Positions 32,431-39,004 of a stretch of 64,000 bases of DNA are shown one piece after another. The notes under the pieces are model-generated. The model was not told the origin of the DNA. It was given only the letters and a program-made list of their open reading frames with translations, and ran no database searches. The DNA comes from Sphingobium sp. CCH11-B1. GTDB lineage: Bacteria > Pseudomonadota > Alphaproteobacteria > Sphingomonadales > Sphingomonadaceae. The stretch lies in assembly GCF_001556865.1 (NCBI RefSeq), contig NZ_LSJY01000169.1, forward strand, positions 62,001 through 126,000, given 5' to 3'. The first letter of the stretch is position 1; every line of letters starts with the position of its first letter. A program made the translations under genes and the position numbers.

Positions 32431-32912
32431 TATTCGTCTCCCACTAATACATAAGGCAAGTTATTTGGATGGATTGCGCTCCACATTCTCAATAATTTGA
32501 GGACGCTGTCGGGATCGCCAATGTGGAAATCTTCATCTTGGAAAGGCCATCCCCATCCATCAGGCTCATTTCGTATCAATCGCCGAGCAACGTTGATGAA
32601 AGTCGTGCCTGCAGATTCAACCTTATGACGCAGCTCGGCGTCGTGTTCTGAGGATTTTATGATCTGGGCATAGGTTGGCCATCCATGCCGAGCTAAAATC
32701 GACCAGCCGATGGCTTTGAAGTTTCCATATGCTTCGTGAGCGACCTCAGAGCATTGAGAATTGTCCAGGAGATTGCCGCGACCCGCCACGTATTCGGAAT
32801 CGTAAACGGCAAGTGCTTCTTGCGCGCGAGGATTGCTTACATATTCCTTCAACATCTCATAGAATTCATCAAAGGTGAATTTGCGCGGCATCTGAAATTC
32901 ACTTGCACTCAT
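32430..32912 (-). CDS. Candidate immunity protein for the PIN-tipped RTX toxin (160 aa)
   Basis: I do not recognise a family. The protein is soluble, acidic and mostly helical by composition, with no signal peptide or membrane segment. I chose the ATG at 32912, which overlaps the orphan's TGA (ATGA) and has GGAG eight bases upstream; an alternative ATG lies at 32921. The stop overlaps the giant gene's ATG (TAATG), so the two should be made together. Base composition is AT-richer than the RTX body and similar to the PIN-encoding part of the giant gene. The immunity role is inferred from position: the toxin domain is at the N-terminus, so its immunity gene is expected upstream. It could instead be a chaperone or a small enzyme. 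Confidence 0.6.
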   Translation of the reverse strand: MSASEFQMPRKFTFDEFYEMLKEYVSNPRAQEALAVYDSEYVAGRGNLLDNSQCSEVAHEAYGNFKAIGWSILARHGWPTYAQIIKSSEHDAELRHKVESAGTTFINVARRLIRNEPDGWGWPFQDEDFHIGDPDSVLKLLRMWSAIHPNNLPYVLVGDE

Positions 32913-33907
32913 GCCGCACACTCCATGGAAAAGTCGTCGTTAACCGCGATGGCGAGGTCGGTGATGGAGCCGAAGCCCTTGGCATTGAGCGTGGAATTAG
33001 ATTGCCAGGGGGCAAAGTCGGCTTCGCCTGCAAATTTGGTGTCCGTATCGTTGGCGGTAAACAGCGCCTCGAAAACACGGCTGGTCCGGCCGGTATCGAA
33101 CGTGAAGGTGCTGATGGAAACGAGATGCGCATTCTGAGGTGTCATCACCCCAAGAGCCGTCGCGGACAGATTGATCGACACGACGCCGAGCTGGGCGAGG
33201 CTCTTGATCTCGCTCGCATCGGTGATGGCATCGCGGTCGCGGTCTTGCCACATCTGCAGGCTGGACCAGATCAGGTCTGCGGCCGTGATGGCGCCGTCGC
33301 CATTGCAGTCATACAGCGCCAGTTCCGCGAACCCACTGCCTTCGCGGCTGCCGAACATCTCGCCGATGCCATCGACGCGGCCATTGCCGTTAGCGTCGAG
33401 GATGGGGAACCCATCGCCGTCCTTCACCCACCCGGTGCGTTCAGCGAACAGGTCGCCATCGACATCGAAATAAGCGGTGCTATTGTCCAGGCTGATGGTT
33501 TCGATGCCGTCGCCATCAAGATCGATGGTCAGCGGATCGCCGCCGACGACCCACGCCAGCGAATTGGAAAAGCGGGACGTCGCGGCGGCATTGGAGATCA
33601 GTTCGTCGGAGATCACCGATTGCCATATGGCGATGGCGTAAGGAATCGGGTCAAACAGTTCCGTCTCAGTAATTCCACGGACACTGCCCAAGAGGTCAGC
33701 AACATTGCGGAAACCCTTGACATTGATGGCAGAGACAGATTGCCCCGCCCCGCTACCAGAGTCGCCCACATAGCGGGGTACCATATCGTTAGCGTGGAAA
33801 AGCGCCTTGAAAATCGTTGAGGGGCGACCGTATCGGAAAGCTGTCGCCCCACGGCATAGGAGCCGGAGTCCGCGCGAGCTTGCTGTTCCTCCAATATCTG
33901 TGATCAT
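32909..33907 (-). CDS. Orphan EF-hand/RTX anchor fragment, probable relict of an earlier N-terminal cassette (332 aa)
   Basis: Residues about 125-320 reproduce the EF-hand-like anchor of the giant protein (PLTIDLDGDGIET, DVDGDLFAER, DANGNGRVDGIGEMFGS, WQDRDRDAITD) and then stop abruptly. The first 80 residues hold a diverged copy of the end of the same anchor, and the extreme N-terminus has lost similarity, perhaps by frameshift. There are no RTX nonapeptides and no secretion signal. It therefore cannot work as a secreted RTX protein by itself. The best reading is a displaced piece left behind when a new immunity-plus-toxin cassette recombined into the anchor. Its stop codon overlaps the next start, so it may still serve as a translated leader. 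Confidence 0.65.
   Translation of the reverse strand: MITDIGGTASSRGLRLLCRGATAFRYGRPSTIFKALFHANDMVPRYVGDSGSGAGQSVSAINVKGFRNVADLLGSVRGITETELFDPIPYAIAIWQSVISDELISNAAATSRFSNSLAWVVGGDPLTIDLDGDGIETISLDNSTAYFDVDGDLFAERTGWVKDGDGFPILDANGNGRVDGIGEMFGSREGSGFAELALYDCNGDGAITAADLIWSSLQMWQDRDRDAITDASEIKSLAQLGVVSINLSATALGVMTPQNAHLVSISTFTFDTGRTSRVFEALFTANDTDTKFAGEADFAPWQSNSTLNAKGFGSITDLAIAVNDDFSMECAA
32951..33541 (-). repeat. Anchor repeat copy B, in the orphan fragment
   Basis: A direct repeat of 29569-30159 with the same length and orientation, encoding the same EF-hand-like block. The similarity stops just before the orphan's stop codon, so the orphan ends where the anchor ends. A third, partial and more diverged copy of the end of the same block lies at about 33680-33840 (GRPSTIFKALFHAND compared with GRTSNIFEALFTANE). 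This suggests more than one round of cassette insertion. Confidence 0.85.
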
Positions 33908-34248
33908 GCCCCCGCATACCCCTTTCGCCCTTGCCTAGATGCCACAAGCCTGTAAGTATGCAATAGAAATCTGCTTTGACGAAACGCAGCAATGCCTAAT
34001 TAATCATTATGAAATCTGGTTCGTGTCCTTAAATATTTATGTAACATTGGATCATATAAGAAATAATCATGAGAGATGTTAAGAAAAAACTACATCCAAA
34101 TTGAATGTATCTCGTAAATTCACGGTTTGATCTAATAGCGCATCGTTATTGACGGCGATTATTTGACGATTATTGGCAAGAAATCCATATTTCTGTAATG
34201 TTTGCACATCGCCCGCGCGGCAGGGAAAGCATCGAAGGAGGGATTATA
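33908..34248. promoter_or_regulatory. AT-rich divergent intergenic region between the RTX cluster and the acyltransferase gene
   Basis: About 340 bases separate the divergent starts at 33907 and 34249. The stretch 33990-34200 is far AT-richer than its surroundings (runs such as taaatatttatg and aagaaaaaac). It is the most likely place for promoters in both directions and for binding of AT-preferring silencers. No gene is seen in it, and I cannot place a -35/-10 pair with confidence. Confidence 0.5.
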
Positions 34249-34848
34249 GTGGCGAAGAAGTTGAACGAATCGCAGCTCGAAGCAGGAGAAGCGTCGGCAC
34301 CATCGACCGGCATCGACCCGGAAATTGCGGCAAAGATTTCGGCCGTGCGCACGCATATCCGCGAGAGCTTCGGTAAGGCCGTCATGGCGCTTATGATGTT
34401 GCCGCGCTACCGCAACCAGACGCTTGCCGACCTCCAGCACCTCGTGCTTGAGCCGATGATGCGCGACCGTGTGGCGATCGCCTATCCGGGTGGCGAGAAG
34501 ACCGGGCCGCTCGCAGACATGGCGGGGCTCGCAATCTGGGCAAGCGTTAGCAAAGAGGCTGATGGGCGCATCCGCGAACAGATCCAGGCCGGGACGTTCC
34601 CAGTGCGCCTCAAGGCCGAAGACTGGAATTCCGGCGACATCAACTGGCTGCTCGATGTCGTGGCACCCGATCAACGAACTACGGCGAATGTGATCGCCAA
34701 TTTCAAGCAGGTCGTGAAGGAGGGGAGCCTACGTCTGCATCCCATCGTCACGCGCTTGGTCGATGCCGACACGCTGCAGAGGATGGGCGCCGAGAAGATC
34801 TCGCATCCCGCATCCCCGTCTGTGCCGGAAAACGCGACCGTCAATTGA
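34249..34848 (+). CDS. HlyC-type toxin-activating lysine acyltransferase (199 aa)
   Basis: RTX-activating acyltransferases (HlyC, CyaC, ApxC) move a fatty acyl chain from acyl-ACP to lysines of an RTX toxin in the cytoplasm. The family core is clear: LPRYRNQTLADL, RDRVAIAYP and LKAEDWNSGDINWLLDVVAP, the last matching the AEDW-SGD-W--D--AP block of HlyC. By eye D136 corresponds to HlyC Asp92, but the catalytic His23 position is Tyr54. I chose the GTG at 34249 because AAGGAGGG lies six bases upstream; a longer ATG start at 34198 has no such site. It faces away from the RTX cluster and toward the gasdermin operon, so its substrate could be the giant RTX protein or something in the operon. Confidence 0.8.
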   Translation: MAKKLNESQLEAGEASAPSTGIDPEIAAKISAVRTHIRESFGKAVMALMMLPRYRNQTLADLQHLVLEPMMRDRVAIAYPGGEKTGPLADMAGLAIWASVSKEADGRIREQIQAGTFPVRLKAEDWNSGDINWLLDVVAPDQRTTANVIANFKQVVKEGSLRLHPIVTRLVDADTLQRMGAEKISHPASPSVPENATVN

Positions 34849-34861
34849 TTGCTTTCCCCCA

Positions 34862-34896
34862 GAGCCGGGCGGGCGGGAGGCCTGCCCGTCCGGCTC
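34862..34896. terminator. GC-rich hairpin after the acyltransferase gene
   Basis: Thirteen-base arms (34862-34874 and 34884-34896) pair with a single G-T wobble around a 9-base loop. No T-run follows on the plus strand, so it may act as a weak or factor-dependent terminator, or as a 5'-UTR structure separating the acyltransferase from the gasdermin operon. Confidence 0.4.
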
Positions 34897-35012
34897 ACCC
34901 CTTGGGACGGGAGATGGAAGTCGAAGACGAGAATTCTATAGTAGATCGATCGAATTGATGACAAGATAGAAGAACAGGGTCTCCCGGGTCGCATCAGCAC
35001 ATGGCCGGTATC

Positions 35013-35026
35013 ACATGCCAGCATGT
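35013..35026. promoter_or_regulatory. Perfect palindrome acatgccagcatgt upstream of the gasdermin gene
   Basis: Six-base arms around CA, ending seven bases before the GGGAGG ribosome-binding site at 35033-35038. It could be a dimeric repressor operator or a small hairpin in the leader. No promoter could be assigned with confidence, so the role is open. Confidence 0.3.
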
Positions 35027-35043
35027 CCACTTGGGAGGTATTT

Positions 35044-35835
35044 ATGGGAATATTGCCGAACTGCAAGGACCCGGCGCTGAGCGCGCTGAAGTCCATTGGT
35101 TATAATGTCGTGCAGCTTCCGCGGGTCGATTTGCATCCGACCCAGCTTCTTGTCTCTAGCAACAAGCGGTTGAAACGCCTCGGTGATTTGACCTCAGTGT
35201 TCGTGCCCGCAAGCGATGGCCCCGCGATCCCAGCGATCAGCGCCGACCGGCCAGGGCCCAATATCGCAATCACGAAGACCGCATCGCTAGACATCGGCGT
35301 GGGGCTCAATATCTTGGGCGGTCTGATTTCAGCTCTGGGCGGATCGACGCTCGGGCTCAGCCTTTTTTACGCGAAAGCTGCCAAGATCGAGATGGAATAT
35401 GGTGGCACCCTGGAGAATGCAGCCGAGCTCGCGCTTATAGATCAGTTCCTCGCCGGCGCAAAGGTCAGCCCTTATGCGAAGGCGGCAGCGCAGATGCTCG
35501 ACGCCGACCAGGTCTATGTCGTCACCAGCACATTGAAAGCGACGACACTCAGCGCTGCGGCGACCGACGAGAAGAAGAACGCGGTCGGCATCGACGTGCC
35601 CGTGCTCTCTAACGCAGTCGGCGGCAATCTTAAAGTCTCTTCGGCCGGCACAGGCAGCACCACTGTCAAATTCGAGGGCAAAATCCCGCTGGTATTCGCC
35701 TTCCAGGCCGTTCGGTTGATCTTTGACAAAGGCGTCTACAGGTTGATGAAGCTCGTGGATGGCGGCGGGGTGATTGCCGAGGGTATGGGGGAAGCACCGC
35801 TCGCCGCGGACAGTGATCTCCTCTTGTCCGCTTGA
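35044..35835 (+). CDS. Bacterial gasdermin (bGSDM), pore-forming cell-death effector (263 aa)
   Basis: Bacterial gasdermins are about 240-270 residues. They carry a near-N-terminal cysteine that is palmitoylated, stay inactive through a short C-terminal tail, and open very large inner-membrane pores when a neighbouring protease removes the tail. Seen here: MGILPNCKDPAL with Cys7 as the lipidation candidate; SIGYNVVQLPR, characteristic of the bGSDM N-terminus; a GVGLNILGGLISALGG hydrophobic segment; and a short acidic tail ending SDLLLSA. The start at 35044 is chosen because GGGAGG lies five bases upstream and because it places Cys7 near the N-terminus; an ATG at 35023 would add seven residues. 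A protease gene follows after 12 bases, with two more protease genes in the same operon, which is typical bGSDM context. The identification is from sequence pattern and context, not from a database search. Confidence 0.82.
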   Translation: MGILPNCKDPALSALKSIGYNVVQLPRVDLHPTQLLVSSNKRLKRLGDLTSVFVPASDGPAIPAISADRPGPNIAITKTASLDIGVGLNILGGLISALGGSTLGLSLFYAKAAKIEMEYGGTLENAAELALIDQFLAGAKVSPYAKAAAQMLDADQVYVVTSTLKATTLSAAATDEKKNAVGIDVPVLSNAVGGNLKVSSAGTGSTTVKFEGKIPLVFAFQAVRLIFDKGVYRLMKLVDGGGVIAEGMGEAPLAADSDLLLSA

Positions 35836-35847
35836 GGGGAGGCTCGC

Positions 35848-37056
35848 ATGCACGAACAACGGGCAAAGCTTCTCGCAGGGATTCTCGCGGCGAGCGAGAC
35901 GACCGACGGCCCACGGGCCGAATGTCTGTCGATGGCGGAGGGCGCGGGCGTGCCCTCCGATTCCAACGTTATTCTCGATCGGGTGACGGCACAGTTGGAG
36001 GCATTGTCCGGGGGATCGGGCGGCGGCGATGCGGTGCCTCCGGGCACCGGCCCGTGCGCCGCCGTCGAACCGGCGCGCAAACGGGCACTGGACCTGTTGC
36101 TCGCACATGCTGAACCGGCATTGCAGAAGATCAAATCCCGCGATTTCTCGCTTGGACCTGACGAACTCTGCGCGATGGAGGCGATCATCATCGCCGACGG
36201 AAGCCGCCCGAGCTTCCTGCTGTCGGGTGGGCGTGTCGCTATGGACGACCCGTTCGTTGGGGAATGGGAAGGATCCCTCGTCGCGTCGCGCGACGCGGTC
36301 GAGAGAGTGGCGAAGGCTGTCGGGCGCATCCAGCCGGCCGGTGGCAATGCCAGTTACTATATCGGAAGCGGCACCCTGGTCGATCGAGCCGAGCGGTTGG
36401 TTATCACCAACTTCCATGTCATCGAGCAGGCGCGCACCTTGCACGGCATCGCCATGCACGACGATGGCGGACGTCTCGTCGTCGAGGGTGATTTCGAGAT
36501 CGATTTCGCCGCGGAGTCGGGCGTTCTCGACACGCGGCGTTTCAGGATCGCGGAGGTTCGCCTGCCTGAGGGCGCGGGCGCGGTCTTTGGCGGGATCGAC
36601 GCCGCCGTTTGCCGGCTTGAGCCGCTCGATGATGGGGTAACCTTGCCCGATGCGGTCAGGCCGCTCAGCCCGAGCGCGCAATATGCGACAGGCGAAATCT
36701 CCTCGATGGCGCTCATCGGTTTTCCAGGCGAGCCGGCCAAGAACAAAGGCGACAAGGTCGACTGGAATTTTGTGATCGCAGAGCTGTTCGGCAGGCGGTT
36801 CGGGGTAAAGCGGTTGGCGCCGGGCCGTTTCCGTCACGGGCTTGGCACCCATCCGCTGGACACAGGCAAGCGGGCGATCAGTCATGATGCGACGACGTTC
36901 GGCGGCGCGTCGGGCGCATTGGTGGTGGCTTGGCTCGATGACGGCGCCCCAGGCTTTGCCCTGCATTTTGGCGGCGAGACCGTGGAGTCCAATTACGCCT
37001 TGTCTTTCGCCAGAGCGCAGGCGGCTCTGGAGCCGCTGGGGGTGCCCTTTGGCTGA
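35848..37056 (+). CDS. Trypsin-like (S1) serine protease 1 of the gasdermin operon (402 aa)
   Basis: A chymotrypsin-fold protease. The catalytic triad is visible as H190 (VITNFHVIEQ), D251 (GGIDAAVCRL) and S355 (FGGASGALVV). The first 160 residues are a helical extension without signal peptide, so it acts in the cytoplasm. It ends soon after the protease domain, so it lacks its own sensor and may be the executioner that cuts the gasdermin. AGGGGAGG lies five bases before the ATG, and only 12 bases separate it from the gasdermin stop. The next gene overlaps its end by eight bases. Which of the three proteases in the operon cuts the gasdermin cannot be told from sequence. Confidence 0.85.
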   Translation: MHEQRAKLLAGILAASETTDGPRAECLSMAEGAGVPSDSNVILDRVTAQLEALSGGSGGGDAVPPGTGPCAAVEPARKRALDLLLAHAEPALQKIKSRDFSLGPDELCAMEAIIIADGSRPSFLLSGGRVAMDDPFVGEWEGSLVASRDAVERVAKAVGRIQPAGGNASYYIGSGTLVDRAERLVITNFHVIEQARTLHGIAMHDDGGRLVVEGDFEIDFAAESGVLDTRRFRIAEVRLPEGAGAVFGGIDAAVCRLEPLDDGVTLPDAVRPLSPSAQYATGEISSMALIGFPGEPAKNKGDKVDWNFVIAELFGRRFGVKRLAPGRFRHGLGTHPLDTGKRAISHDATTFGGASGALVVAWLDDGAPGFALHFGGETVESNYALSFARAQAALEPLGVPFG

Positions 37057-39004
37057 CGGGGACGACCAGCCTTTCGATCCGGCCGTCTATCTCGCGGGAT
37101 GGACGACGCTGCCGCCCGACGTTTTCAAGATTTGCTACAAATCCACCTATCCGCGTGGCAGCGCTCGGTCCTGGGAGGAACTGGTCGCGGGCGGTGGGGC
37201 GGACCCGATCCGCTTCGCCTGTCTGGAGGCGAGTGCGATCGGCTTCCTCGACCGGCTCGCCGATGTCGTCGGGAAATGGGAAGTGGACAACGGGCGCCCC
37301 GCTGCGGACGTCGCCGCCATGCTGCCGCTGACGAGCGGCGGCGGCATCATGCAGGCGATCATCAACCACGCTACGGGCTTTCTTGATCCCAGGTCGTTGC
37401 TGGCCGTCTATGACGCCTATAGCGCATGCGCAATGGTCATGGGGCCACAAGGTCCCCGGGGAACCGCTTTCCTGGTGCGCCCGGACATGGTGCTCACCGC
37501 CGCACATGTCGTTCTCGACTGTGAGGGAAACGACGACGCGCGAACATGGTCCAATCGGATTTTCGACGACCTGATCTTCAGTTTCAGTCCCCGCGACGGC
37601 GCAGCAACGCCTGATCGCGTCCAGGTGCGCGCGGCAGTGAAGGATGCTCTGGTAGCGTCATCGAAGCCCTGGGGACGATGGCCGAACCTGCTCAATCTCA
37701 GCCTTGCTTCACCGCCCGAACCCACGCTCGACTATGCCCTCATCAGACTGGCGCAGCGTGTCGAGCATATCAAACCGGTCGCCGTAGACCCGCCGGCTGG
37801 CGTAGATGCTGAACGCAGATGTTGGACGACAGGGTATCCCGGCGGCAAGGCGGGCGTCGTCGACATCGACGTGGTGGTCAATGCCAATGCGGGCGGAGGG
37901 CGCTGGCTCCATAAGGCGAACGCCGTTCAAGGCATGTCGGGGGCATGTTGCATAAACGACCTCGGGAAACTGGCCGGTATCCATGAGGGGAGCGTCACTT
38001 TACCGGTCGAAGGCGAGAACAGGCCTTTCAACCGTGGCATCAGCATAGCCGCCATTCGGGAACATCAGAAAAGTGCCGCCGGCCGCGATCCGATGCTATC
38101 GCGGATCGTTGTGCAAGGTGTCGAGTTCGAGGATGCCGAACTGGTCGGTGAGCTCTATCGTGTCGGCCAGCGGCTTGCCGATCCGGCGTTCTCGGCAAAC
38201 TGGGAAGCTGCCGTCCGCGCGGTGCTGGGCGCTGCCGATCCGTCGCTGTCCGCGGGGCTTCCTGCTTTCCATCCCTGGTTTACGCGCGATCGCTTCGAAG
38301 AGTGGATTCGCCGCGCAATGCCGCGCGAGCGGCTGTGCTTCGTGAGCGGGGAGCGCGGCGCGGGCGCCAGCTTCTGCAAGCAGATCCTCAAAGCGCGGCT
38401 CGATCCGTCGGGCCTCGACTATATCGAGATCAGTCCGACCCAGGTCGCGGCCTTTTCGCCGCGTGAAGCCGTTCCCGCAGGGAGTGACGCAACTCCCTCA
38501 CCCAGCCGTACCGGCGCCGCCAATTTTCGCTATAACGATGCGAACGATCTGATCGCACAACTGCGTGGAGGCGGGCAATATAGCACGGGGCCGCGCACGC
38601 TCGTCATCGACTTCGGTCCGGATGGAGGACCAGACCGCCTGATAGGCTCCAGTTGGCAGGAATTCATCACGCGCCTGCTTGCCGAGGAAGCCGTGAGGCT
38701 GGTGCTGATCGGCCTTACGCCGGACGAACAGACTGTGCTTCACGATCTGTTGCTCGACAATCCTGCGACAGAAGACATACGGGCCGTACCGATCTGGCTC
38801 ACGCATGTAACGCCTGACGAATTTGAGGCCTATGTGGGTGCGTTAGCCGACGCGCGTGGTGTAAAGCTCAGAACGTCGGACCTTCGCCAGCGCCTTGCGC
38901 CGATCCTGGGACCTTATCCCTATGCACCTCCTGGCAATGCTGCGCTGCGAACGAGCTTTTTCGCGCTGGCCGCCATGACACTGGAGGCGGGACTATGGGC
39001 ATGA
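37049..39004 (+). CDS. Trypsin-like protease 2 fused to a degenerate STAND-type NTPase domain (651 aa)
   Basis: Residues 8-130 form a small helical domain in the place where effector-associated (EAD-type) death-like adaptor domains sit in such proteases. Then comes a trypsin-like domain with H153 (LTAAHVVLD), D228 (TLDYALIRL) and S297 (QGMSGACC). Residues about 405-651 resemble a STAND ATPase, but the P-loop reads SGERGAGAS (433-441) and lacks the lysine, as in inactive STAND domains. I use the TTG at 37049, overlapping the previous stop, since the frame upstream of it only shadows protease 1. It overlaps the ATPase gene by ten bases. It probably docks to that ATPase or to the signal it senses. 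Confidence 0.8.
   Translation: MADGDDQPFDPAVYLAGWTTLPPDVFKICYKSTYPRGSARSWEELVAGGGADPIRFACLEASAIGFLDRLADVVGKWEVDNGRPAADVAAMLPLTSGGGIMQAIINHATGFLDPRSLLAVYDAYSACAMVMGPQGPRGTAFLVRPDMVLTAAHVVLDCEGNDDARTWSNRIFDDLIFSFSPRDGAATPDRVQVRAAVKDALVASSKPWGRWPNLLNLSLASPPEPTLDYALIRLAQRVEHIKPVAVDPPAGVDAERRCWTTGYPGGKAGVVDIDVVVNANAGGGRWLHKANAVQGMSGACCINDLGKLAGIHEGSVTLPVEGENRPFNRGISIAAIREHQKSAAGRDPMLSRIVVQGVEFEDAELVGELYRVGQRLADPAFSANWEAAVRAVLGAADPSLSAGLPAFHPWFTRDRFEEWIRRAMPRERLCFVSGERGAGASFCKQILKARLDPSGLDYIEISPTQVAAFSPREAVPAGSDATPSPSRTGAANFRYNDANDLIAQLRGGGQYSTGPRTLVIDFGPDGGPDRLIGSSWQEFITRLLAEEAVRLVLIGLTPDEQTVLHDLLLDNPATEDIRAVPIWLTHVTPDEFEAYVGALADARGVKLRTSDLRQRLAPILGPYPYAPPGNAALRTSFFALAAMTLEAGLWA

Noticed and set aside
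35329..36966. Long minus-strand open frame opposite the gasdermin and protease 1 genes, and a similar one at 40465-42048
   Set aside because: Low-complexity, His/Arg-rich translations without family features; the plus-strand genes carry clear catalytic motifs and ribosome-binding sites.
36842..37048. Longer N-terminus for protease 2 starting at an upstream ATG
   Set aside because: The extra 69 residues only read protease 1 out of frame; the TTG at 37049 overlaps the upstream stop and begins the recognisable helical domain.
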